From contig BQMF02000006.1 of NCBI GenBank assembly GCA_027922465.2, forward strand, positions 248,001 to 312,000: a stretch of DNA of 64,000 nucleotides. The letters are read 5' to 3'. The DNA comes from Turritopsis dohrnii (taxonomy: Eukaryota; Cnidaria; Hydrozoa; Anthoathecata; Oceaniidae). Numbering within the stretch: the stretch's first letter is position 1; each line of letters begins with the position of its first letter. Below are positions 35,630 to 46,099 of this stretch, piece after piece. The notes beneath the pieces are model-generated. The model was not told the DNA's origin and did no database searches. It was given only the letters and a program-made list of their open reading frames with translations. The position numbers and the translations under genes were made by a program.

Positions 35630-36076
35630 CTAGTAACCCGGGTAAGATTTTTACTGAGTTTAACTTCAAAAACGATGTGCAATTTTTCTTCTTCCAGTGT
35701 GCGTGCCCTGTCACCGAAAATTAAATCACCGAATCTCGAAAAGGGACAGTACCCATGTTGTAGAGCTTGAAAAACTGATCAAAAAAGTGTATGGGATCAT
35801 TTCGCTACGATCAACCGTTGCAGAGATATCCCCAATCAAAGATTTTGATGACGCCATAGCCACAGTACCAAATAAAATTTAGGCCCAAATGTTGCATCAC
35901 CCTATTGCTTGTATCGCCGACCACAAAAAACTTCAGTTATCCCTATTGATTCTCTAATCGCCTCTATGTGGTTTTATGTGATCATAAGAAGAACTTGACC
36001 GTTAAAAAACCCCGAAATATATCACTCTCTAAAATAAAAGTGGTAAAGCACTTACATACACGATTATTATAATAAA
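35630..36076 (-). mobile_element. Helitron-like non-autonomous element, copy 2
   Basis: On the minus strand it begins TTATTATAATAATCG (36076 side) and ends with a palindromic TACCCGGGTTA followed by CTAG and T. Internal blocks match 8513-8860 and 43130-43790. Its 5' portion (ATATATCACTCTCTAAAATA then AAAGTGG) is shared with the adjacent copy 3, so the two lie head to tail. Confidence 0.6.
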
Positions 36077-36077
36077 A

Positions 36078-36396
36078 CTAGACGCCAAGGCGTCGTCGCA
36101 CGCCGCCAACGATCAACATGCATTTGAGGTAAAACATTTCTTACCGGCTTTTATTTCGAAAATGATCCTTTTATTCAAATCCCGTGTGGAAGCGTATAAA
36201 CGTTGTTGTATGTACTGATAAAAAAACTGACGTCAAATCAATGATTCAGTAGAATCTGACGTCATAACTGAGAAAAAAGCGTTCTCGCCTCTACGTGGCT
36301 TTACGCAACCAATATAGGAAATCCTACGTAAAATTTAGATAAATATATCACTCTCTAAAATAAAAGTGGGATGCACAATCCCGGATTATTATAATA
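36078..36396 (-). mobile_element. Helitron-like non-autonomous element, copy 3
   Basis: Minus strand begins TTATTATAATAATCCGGGAT and ends with the hairpin GACGCC-TT-GGCGTC overlapping CTAG plus T (36078-36094). Body differs from copy 2 except near the 5' end, so these are related families sharing termini. Confidence 0.6.
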
Positions 36397-36429
36397 AGAT
36401 AAAATTTGGCTATTTTTAGTAGTTTTAAA

Positions 36430-37740
36430 AAATTAAAGTTTAATGCAATATTTTAGACTTTTTACTGACCAACAACGTAAACACAATTTTTGATTATACA
36501 ACCAAAAACAACATCCGTTCTGATCATCTGTTTGTTGATGTCACTACTCACTTGACATTTATAAAAACTAAGAAAACCAATACCCAAAGATCAGCACATT
36601 CGACAAATTTGTATTTGATAAACTGGGAAAGAATTAATAAAAATTTTGAAGAAATAAATTGGCATGAATGTTTACAACCTTTTGAATCTGATCCAGAAGC
36701 TCAATTACACTGTTTTTCTTGATAAATGCATCGATGTCCTTGTTGCTAATGAAGTACCATTACAAAAACCACCTAAGAAGAAAAGAATTCCACGGGACCG
36801 TCGATACCAAAAATAATACCAAAATCACAATACAACCACCCTAACCTTAACGTGTCACAAATTACTGAGCAATTATATAGTTGATATTAACTTCACAGAG
36901 GAAGATTTTATCAGAGAAATTAACAAATTGCACAACAACTCTGCGGCTGGACCAGATGGTTTTCCAGCTATACTTTTAAAGAAAAGTTCTTTAAAGCTTG
37001 CTAAACCATTAAACCTCATCTGGCGGAATATCTTTGATAAAGGCTATATATATATATACCCCAAAGATCTCAAAATTACTCCAATTTTCAAGAAAGGAAA
37101 TCAAGGCCTACCTGAGAACTATAGACCGGTTGCTCTGAGAACCTATGTCAATAAAGTCTTCAAAAAATTGTCAGAAAAAAACTTCAAGATCACCTAGAAG
37201 ATAATCGTCTACACAACAACAACCAGCATGGGTTTAGGGCAGGCAGATCAACTGCTATCTCATACTGAACCTTTAATTCACTATATGGAAAAGGGACACA
37301 ACATCAACGTTATAGACTTTAGCAAGGCTTTCGATCGTGTTGATCACTCAATCCTGCTGCACAAACTTAAGAGAAACGGAATCTACGTAAGCTACACACG
37401 TGGATAACATCTTTTCTAAAAGGGCGATCGCAAAGAGTCTCTGTCAACACAAAATTAGCGGAAGCTGCTGAAGTTATATCAGGAGGTGTACCTCAGGGCT
37501 CAGTACTGGGGCCTCTTCTATTTCTGATAATGATACATGACATAGACGAAGAAATCTACCACTCTGTACTGTCATTATTTGCAGACGACACAAGATTGAT
37601 GAAAGAAATTTCGAACATATCTGATATTCAATGTCTTCAAAAGGATCTCAAGGCTGTATATTTTCTTTCCACACTACTGGAAGAACCACTGCTCCCAAAT
37701 TATTTCCACCTTGACAGCAGACTCAAACAGTGTCAATCAT
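36430..37740 (+). pseudogene. Decayed non-LTR retrotransposon RT
   Basis: RT blocks in order but in different frames: NNSAAGPDGFPAILLKKSS, PKDLKITPIFKKGNQGLPENYRPVALR (read in two parts, 37058-37140), NVIDFSKAFDRVDHSILLHK (37300-37365), a VPQGSVLGPLLF-like block (37488-37525) and FADDTRLMKEISN (37576-37620). Upstream text (FIKTKKTNTQRSAHSTNLY) may be the linker after the endonuclease. No single open frame; dead copy. Confidence 0.85.
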
Positions 37741-38840
37741 CGGATTCTACAAATTGGATGAGTACGTCGTACAGAAGCCGTTGAAAAGTAAACTGTACAA
37801 GAGATTATTTGAAAAAGAACACAGGTTTTTTGAGTACAAAAAAGTTTTTTGTAACCTCTCTTTTTCCCACACATTTCCCCACAAATTTAAGGCATTTTGG
37901 CTAAACTGAAACATAGTGCATGAAACGTAGTGCATTTCTATTCCAGTTAGAGAAGAAAGATCAATCACTACTCAAAAGGATACACATACAAAAGACCTCA
38001 ACAAGTAGATTCTCTAGTTGTATTATGCCAGTTGAGTGATCATGGATGATGCAAAGCATTCATCATTCATTCTAGTCTCAAAAATATTGATCATTTTCTA
38101 AATGCGCGCATAATAAGATTTGACAAAAAAATTTTTTTTCAATAAATCAGTTCTTTGTTTCATTAAAAACATTATTGGCTTACGGATTCATTATGGGAAA
38201 ATAATCCACAGAAAATCTTCTATTTCATCGTGAAGTACACACAGTCACACACACACCAACGAACACCATCTTGCTTTGTTTATAGATACCAACATAATAA
38301 ATAAGTAAATGTTAGCTTCAAACAATTTTCCGCGCCAGCTTACCACTTTGTGTGGTGGTGTGTGTGTATGTATGATGGTGGTGTGGCGTGTCGTCCCCTC
38401 TCCACCCCCTTTTTGACAAAGCGCCTTAATTCCATTTTTCCCCTTTTAACGATTTTTTCAAATTTTGGGGTTTGCTTAACTCTTCTAAACTGCAATAAAT
38501 GAGAGAAGGCGAGAGTCAGTGTTCTCAAATGAGATAAAAAGAAGCGTTAGAAACATAGCATATACAATACTCTCAATGTCAATAACTTCATTGGACTTAG
38601 GCGCTTTGTGGATCTTCTGGAGCAGGACGAATCAGCAGGTGGATAACCTTGGGGACCTTCTGGAGTAGAAAGATCATCAGGAGAATCAGCTTGGGAATCT
38701 TCATGAACATCTGGCATCGGTGGTATCTGCTAGTTGCAGGTACTTTTTCAGCAGGACAATATTGCATTTTTCGTTTTCGTTTTTTTCCTGTTTCATTGAT
38801 CAGTTATATCCACCAATAACACCTGTTTTGATTATAATGA
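37741..38840. other. Unassigned stretch
   Basis: 37745-37860 (+) reads KPLKSKLYKRLFEKEHRFFE-like text without recognised family. 38350-38390 is a GTGTGGTGGTG-rich low-complexity patch. 38600-38730 (-) has an acidic/Pro-rich frame (MPDVHEDSQADSPDDLSTPE). None supports a gene model. Confidence 0.35.
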
Positions 38841-39180
38841 GGAGTTGAAGTTTGAAGATCTCGATTTTGACGAAGATATTGAGGTTTTAGTCGATACTAC
38901 TGTGATTGTGTCATATGACGAAGAAATTGTTCTGGCTGATTTTGGCGTGGATGTAGATGATTTGGATCCCACTGTTGTTTTTGTTGGAGATGATTATTAT
39001 GATGTATTAAAAGTTGCTGATTCAGTCCATGAGAATATCGAAGATAGAAGAATTGTTTTTCTACGAGGCACTTAGAAAAGTGTAAAACAGTTGATAAAGA
39101 AGAATTTCACATGCATAATGAACTTTGCTCACAATTTGCAGATACACTGAGTCAATATCAACTTGGTGTTATTGAAGATT
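38825..39180 (+). pseudogene. Unrecognised acidic ORF with a frameshifted continuation
   Basis: From about 38825 the + strand reads CFDYNEELKFEDLDFDEDIE, then VLVDTTVIVSYDEEIVLADF, DLDPTVVFVGDDYYDVLKVA, and stops at 39075. A shifted frame over 39058-39170 continues HLEKCKTVDKEEFHMHNELC and DTLSQYQLGVIEDFGT without low complexity. Codon-like character on both sides of the shift suggests a broken coding region rather than chance. Family unknown; it lies between a dead LINE and DCAF5. Confidence 0.35.
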
Positions 39181-39937
39181 TCGGTACATAGAAAGAGCTG
39201 ATGTTTTTTGAAATTTTTTGAATCATCATTAGTAACAAATCTTTGAGTCGCCTGAGTTTTGGTAACGTGTCTTCGAATGGAAGCAATTTATACGGATTCC
39301 AAAGAAACATGAACATTGACAAAACTTTATATGTATTCAAAATGAATATATGATCAAAACCGATTTCTGAAACCAATGTGAGAATTCTTTATGCAACTGA
39401 CACGATTTCAGTTTTCCATTTTCGCACTCAATCCGTAGAAAATGCCAGTGGAAACAAAGTGACAATATAAAACGCAATCCATGTAAGATTCTGAACACGC
39501 ATAAATTGTCCCTATGTACGAATGCAACACGCATAAATTGTCCCTATGTACGAATGCAACAGCGTTAAAGATCCGATCTAGAAGCTCCACATGTTCTACC
39601 GATTCATTGATGAATGCAAAAGAACTAATTGTTTATAAACGCTCGTTCACCATTTTCAACGGTTACTTACTCACGTAAATTGCTGATATCTTGTTTTTTT
39701 TTTTGAAGGGGAGGTGTAAATGAATGAAGGCCTGCTGGAGAACCAACTAGGTAGTATAATGAAATAACATACACGCTAAGAGGTGATGTTTAATATTTTA
39801 TTACAAAGTAACGTGCAGTTGCTCAGATTAAAGAGTTTTTATCCAAGGCTTCACGCAGGTATGTTGAACGTCACGATGTTAAATAAATCTCGAACACCTA
39901 AAAGAGTCGCAGTGAAGTAAAAAATCAAAAAAACTTT

Positions 39938-42900
39938 TCATCTTTTCCTATATTGTCGCTTTTTAACGTCAAAATGATTTTTTCGAAATTCAACAGCAGC
40001 TGAACGTTCATCGGAGAATCGTTGCTGATCGTCTTCGACTTCATCATCAGCATCATCGTTAAGCGTGTTTGAACTATTAACTTCAGTGGACATTATGTGT
40101 GACGAAGGAGCATTTCTTTCGTCATGAACATTACTACTTTGTTCTGTTGAAGGCCTTATGGTATCAGGTCGAAATAGTCTGCGGAGTTCCAATACGGAAA
40201 TCCCAAAATTTCCATCACCGTTAACGCTTCCAGGTTCGTCGGAGTTATTATTTGTGTTCTCATCATCACTAACGTCTTGGTTGACAACGACAGATGTCGG
40301 ATTGAGTCTATTGTCGAGAAGTAGATCTAATACATTCGCTGCTCGATCAGAATCGTCTGAATCACTTGCATCATCGCAAGACTCTATTTTTGTACGTTCG
40401 ACTAAAGAATCGAAGAATGCTAACGTTTTACAATCTTCATCGGTGTTTTCGCTATCATAATCATGCGACATGTCACCACTTTGAACAAGTAATCGCATAT
40501 AATCGTTGTGAGAATACTTTTGTCGCGTTATACATACATCGTCTCCGGTTAAATCGCCATTACAGGCTCGCATTTGAAATGGACTCCACACCTAAATCAG
40601 CAAGAAAGTAGCCATAAAAAATCGTACAAAAGTATAAAAGAAGTCAAGAAAGAGGAGCGTTAATTAAACTAGAATTAATTGAAAAGTTGACACTCTAGAA
40701 GCTTTCGAAGGAGTTGATTAGTTCTTAATGAGACACTATTAATTAACCTTGACAACTTTTTCGACTCCAGACGAAACAAGGATGTGATGAAAGCGATTAT
40801 AACGCACTTGGTTTACAATCGAACGATGGCCACTCAACACAACATGAGTTGCTTCTAAGAACAAAAAAATGGAATAATATATTGTCACTGGAATATTTCT
40901 GATCAAGAAGATTTCCCACAGAAAAGCTGTTGCTCTCCTAGGGAATTGTCTGCAATCTATCCTTCCTCCAACCAATCTGATCTCCCAAAGGATGCTTTTA
41001 CTTTGCCTGCTGTTACTAATGATAGAAAAAGCAGAAAAAACGAGAAAAAAATGCCTACTACATGAGTGATCGCTGCTGTCGCCCACAACTTTCCATATAT
41101 AGATATTAAAGTCATCAGATCCCGATACAATAAACTAAAGAAAAAAATGAAGTTCATAATTTTCCTAGAAGTGTCTTTGTATATCTGTGGATATTTCATT
41201 AGAATACAATGGGATACTCTTCTACTGTTTTTGTCATATACTTGTTTTACCTGATACACTTGTTATACCTGGTCCTTGTCGCCAGCAAAGCAAGCACTTT
41301 TCATTGTACAAGTATTGCCATAGTTTGGATGAAAATATTCGATGCTTGATGACCCATCTAGTTGAAATATAACCGGGCCATGTTTTCTTTGCAATGCGAC
41401 TATCTTGTCACCAGTGTAATCAAAACTGACCGACATTGCCCCAACAGATTTCGTCAAAGGATTCTTTGAGCGATAATGTATCAGAGGCCTTTAAAAACGC
41501 AAATATCATATATATTTATGTATTTTAAATTAAGAGTTAATAAAGCCAATGAGAAGCACGTACAAATTAGTTCAAGTGAATGACTTGTAGCTGTTGGCAA
41601 GCTTGATTATATGATTACATATGTTCAAGACACATTCTTTCATACTACTTCCTACAACCATTTTTGTGTTCACATGTTGTGATCATTTTAGTGCAATGAA
41701 ACCCAACATTTTATTAACTGAACTGCTTGCCACATACTACTAATAAGGATAAATTGATGAAATCATTTTTGATGTTAAAAAGTTTATTCTAGACACTTAC
41801 TTTTCTGGAATTCGTGTATCCCAAAGACAGACACCATCAACAGAATTTGCAGAACTAATCAGTCTTTCTTCAAACGGATGGAAGGCAACACCGTGAAAAC
41901 TACCAGCTGAAGAAGCAATTCTTTTACGAGCTAAAAAATGCAAGCATATAATAAAATATCCCAAATAAAAAAAGTTTAAAAATATTTTTTTTAATCCAAT
42001 GGTTTCCATAAAATATAAATGCAGTTGCTTTCCATACATACAGTTCGATGCTCTAACATCACATAACTGTATCATCCCATCCTCTCCAGCTGTAGCGAAA
42101 ATACATGAGTCACTAGTTGGCATATCGACTGAATAAACAGGCTCATCAAAACTGTATGAGTTTAAGCACACCTGACTAAAAAATTAGACAGTGATGAATC
42201 TCAGGTTTTTAAGAAAGAAGTCTTCTTTAAAATCATTACTTAATTGTGCAAGTGCGACTAACAAAACAAGAAGAAAACAAGAAGAAATCCCATTAAGCCT
42301 ACCTTTCTATGTCATGCCTTAATACTTTCTCATCATTTCCTGAAATGCAACAAATTATATACATCAATCATCAAATGTTCACAAGGCCAGCCAACATGTT
42401 TAATACTCTCCGCAACAGTTTAGTAAACAGCATTTGACACAGCATCAACTGTTCAGAACACAGGGAACCATTGCATTGCATGCCAATGGAAAGGGACATT
42501 AAGGGGAAAATATCTGGCGAGCCAATAGTGTTTAAAAATTTCAGGGGAGAACCACCTTTGATTGGTGTTATCTAGATAGCAGTTGGATTTTGACAAATAT
42601 TAAACGGTATTTACCGGGATACTAGTATCACATGAAGCAGATTTTATTGACAAGCTTTAAATGATCATATTTATTTTAGAAACGTTTTTTGTTTCACAAC
42701 AGCAAGGGAAATTTTATTTTATAAATAAATGAACATAAAATGATCACCAGAGTGTTTCAATAATTCACTCCAAATGAAATCATAAAAACGGGTCCTATCA
42801 TAGTTCCCTTGTGTTTACGCAACTATTGTTATGAAAATGTGATGAGATGTTTGACTTAGATATAGAAAATTAGTCTAAATAATGAATAAGTATTCCAGAT

Positions 42901-44508
42901 AATGAATAGATCCAATTCAATTATGCAACTTAAAGTTGTATTGAACTATAGAAATTTTCATCAAAAAATGCAAGTAAGTTTTACTGGTAAAATATCATTG
43001 ACTCAAAATTTGAATGACATCATGCTGAAAGCCAACAGTTAATCTTAGGTAGTCAACATGAACTGTGTTTAATGTATATAATAGTATCCTGGGCAAAAAT
43101 TTTTACATAGCTTAACTACAAAAAAAATGTATCAATTCCCCTTCTTCCCGTGTGTGTTCCCTGTGACTAAAAATTAAATCTTGCAACACCGACTGGGAAA
43201 TATACCCATGTTGTAGAGCTCAAAAAACTGATAAAAAAATATATGGGATTATTTCGCTACAATCAACTGTTAGAAAGATTTTGATTTATTTATTTATTTA
43301 TTATGTATTGTTTAACATGGCTAGCCTCACTCAGTTGTTATTGCATCTTCTTTCCAGGAGGGGCCACAGCTTATTTTGACACTCTCATGAGTGACACAAA
43401 CTCAAATAAGGGCCTGTACTCTTCTGGAAATCTACCCAATTTCCCTCACATGGCATGGGTTAACCCGGCGCTATGGTACATTCCCTCATGCGGATCTCTC
43501 GCATGAATTATGAGTGATAACCACTATACTGCGGTGCCATGACGTCATAGCCACACAACCCAAAAATATTTAGACCCAAAACTTTCATCATCCGGTTGCC
43601 TGTATCGCCACCCCAAAAACTGTCAGTTGTCCCTGTTGGCTCCTGAGATATTTCCACAAAAATTAGATTGGGGATGCAATGCAATGACTCTCCCCCGTGA
43701 TCATAGAAAGAACTGACGTCAAGCCATGTGCTTTTTTACTAATCATGAAAAAGTATCTCTCCCCTCCCATGGTTTTATGTGCAACTAAGAACTTGACCGT
43801 AAAAGGTGTATGCACCAATGACAAGATTATAATTCCAACATCACAACACTTGGATTTGTAAAAATCAGGGAAAGCAATGAAAATAAGACATAATCTGGAA
43901 GTTTCATTAACCTACCTGATGACAATAAGTGTAACTTTTCGAAATCGAATACTGCAGAAAAAATATTAGAAAGATGGCTTGTTTTCATGTAAGTTGGTTT
44001 GGGGTTTTCTCGATAAGTGACATCGTTACAGTTCCATAGAAGTACTCGCCTGTCATCTCCACCTACAATACAGAAAAATGATTCATATATTATCTTCTTT
44101 TCAACCTTCATTAATAGAGTTTAATAAAATTGAAATAAAGATGATGAAAATTAATTTGTCAAAGATGTAGGCCAACATATTTAACTTTTGTGATATGCAA
44201 AATGGTCTTTCCAGGTTATAAAATCTATTGTAGTGTTAATCTACCTCAGTATATCTGAAATGTACTGAGACTGGTTTTCCTTCCAAATGTTGAATTCATT
44301 TAAGAAATATAATAGATTGAAAATTCTCACCTGACACTAACAGTTCACCGTCATAAGAGAAATTAACCGTGTTGACACAACCGAAATGACCCTTTAAATC
44401 TTTTCTGTAAAGATTCTGACAGAATGCAATCTGTTCTCTTGTCAGTTGCTTCAAGTAACCAGACTGTCCATACTGCTGGTACATAAGATTCAGTGCAAAT
44501 GAACGCAT
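39938..44508 (-). CDS. DCAF5: DDB1- and CUL4-associated factor 5-like WD40 protein
   Basis: Nine minus-strand exons: 44508-44331, 44062-43916, 42339-42303, 42175-42042, 41930-41801, 41488-41269, 41134-41059, 40854-40748 and 40591-39938. They give 560 residues in one frame. N-terminal text FCQNLYRKDLKGHFGCVNTV then GGDDRRVLLW starts the WD40 propeller; GNDEKVLRHDIE, FATAGEDGMIQLCDVR, SANSVDGVCLWDTR, NTCTMKSACFAGDKDQ, FIVSGSDDFNIYIW and LSGHRSIVNQVRYN followed by SSGVEKVVKVWSPF follow DCAF5 order. The C-terminus has the family's MSHDYDSENTDEDCKTLAFF-DSLV segment, then an acidic tail ending in KRQYRKR. DCAF5 is a substrate receptor for CUL4-DDB1 ubiquitin ligases. Human DCAF5 is about 940 aa; the shorter tail is the main difference. 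The exon 7 donor (GTAGGC at 41058) is the weakest border; the 36-bp exon 3 is tiny but needed for frame. Confidence 0.9.
43130..43795 (-). mobile_element. Helitron-like element, copy 4 (truncated, split by a SINE)
   Basis: 43140-43282 matches copy 2 (TGTTGTAGAGCTCAAAAAAC, GGGATTATTTCGCTACAATC) and the match resumes at 43540 (GACGTCATAGCCACACAACC, TTGCCTGTATCGCC, CAGTTGTCCCTGTTGG). The interrupted point is GATTTTGAT|GACG, precisely within a block that is continuous in the other copies. It sits in DCAF5 intron 2. Confidence 0.55.
43283..43539 (-). mobile_element. tRNA-like SINE inserted in the Helitron-like copy
   Basis: Read on the minus strand it starts TGGCACCGCAGTATAGTGGT then TATCACTC, which resembles a tRNA-type A box (TATAGTGGTTA). 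It continues GCGAGAGATCCGCATGAGGG, where a B box would lie but is degenerate, and ends in AATAAATAAATAAATAA. A 5' tRNA-like head plus a short-repeat 3' tail is SINE architecture. A second partial copy is at about 11600-11690. Confidence 0.6.
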
Positions 44509-46095
44509 TATATCTCATGTTAATTCAAATTCTTTGTACCTAAAATTTCATAAAATAGATTAAGGTGAATACGACATATAATTTTAAACTCTTCCCAGAA
44601 ATAAAAATTCACTAAAGGGAGAATATTTCATGTTCTTTTCTTGAAGAGTGACCCAAAAATAAATGGCATATATATTTGAATAACTGAAAATTGGCTTTGA
44701 AATGGTCTACTTCAAATTACATTCAACGCTTTTATAGGAATATTGGGCTTTCAAGTAAGTGGAATGGAAGCTTATCCACAAAGATAGTAAAAACAACTAC
44801 TCAAAAAATGTTTTAATACACAAATTCGAGTGAAAGGTCGAAAAAAAAAATAGGTGTGTGACATCGCGAACCTTGGGATAGTTAAGCAGCGCAATCTATC
44901 ATGCTGCTACTGATTTACATGTTGAGAATACTGATGAACGTTACAGGAAGGCTGCAAACCTGTGCGACAACACAGGTTTGAGAATCCTATGTGTACTTTA
45001 ATTTACTGGAAACAGTAAAATGGTAAAAATTCTACAGGATGATTGACAAAGGGTGATTCCATGCCTACTTGACCAATAACCAACTGGCCACCATCTCAGA
45101 TATAAATGAAATTTGCACCATATATGTTGGTATCAATAAGAAATGAAAAACTTCAAAATTTCAGCTTTTTATCTCAATGTGGTCTTGAGATATGGCCATT
45201 TGAAATTTTGCTCTATTTTCACTGGGGGCTCTTTTTGGCATTTTTACGATTTTTGAAAGACTACAACTTTCTTTCTGTATACGCTATAGACCAGAAATTT
45301 TCAGGACTTGTTTTACTCTCAGTATACTGTTAGGAAATAAAGATTTAAAAGTTTTCATTTTACCATTGTCAGCCATATTGGTTATCAAAAATCGAAAAAA
45401 ATCAATTTTCATTGAAATTCTCATTATATATTTTAAACCTCCAGTTCTGACTAAATATTGATAAAACACCACAGAGCTATACATCAATTGCAAATGCTAC
45501 TATCATACAACAAATATAACCAAAAGTAAGTTAAATTACTTATAATAAATTTCCTCAAGCACCTGTATAAGGCACCCTTGTTTTTTAGAAATGGAAAATT
45601 CCACCATGTTTAAAGTCCCTCCCAATAATCAACGAAGGCAGTGGAATTTTTTTCTAACATTTTGAGTGAGGAAAGCTCTAACCTATTGCAAACCATACAC
45701 AAAAATACAGAATGGTGTTTTTTGGTGTTTTTTAATTATGCATGCTGCTTTTAGTAAGGTGAAATCAGAATTTAGCACTTACGTTGTCTAACTTTCAGGG
45801 GGTTAATGATTCATAATTTTCTTGAAAAAGTTATGGATTGACTAATTACTACCTTGCATCCAAATGAAGTCTTGTCCTACTCAAAATTTACCCAACTACT
45901 GATAACTGTTTCATTGACACTGAAGATTTGCAAGAACTTTTTGCTGTCTTAATGATGATGTAAGTAACATTTCTTTGTATGTTATGGTACTTATAATACT
46001 AAAACAAATAATCATAAGAAGTAGAAAAGGAAAAGAAGGAAAAAAAGCTATCATGGTACTTATAATACTTGTACTTTACTTATAATAATAACTTT
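44509..46095. other. DCAF5 5' flank and unassigned repeat-like sequence
   Basis: 45040-45350 has long AT-rich text in mixed frames (GCCACCATCTCAGATATAAA, TGGCCATTTGAAATTTTGC) that may be the non-coding end of the transposase-like element next door. No gene supported. Confidence 0.35.
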
Positions 46096-46099
46096 CTAA

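Noticed and set aside
42042..42171. DCAF5 exon 4 beginning at the acceptor TCAG|GTGTGC
   Set aside because: It breaks the frame with exon 3; the acceptor TTTTTTTAG|TCAGG keeps it open.
43303..43506. 67-codon protein (MYCLTWLASLSCYC...)
   Set aside because: Lies inside the SINE-like insertion; no coding evidence.
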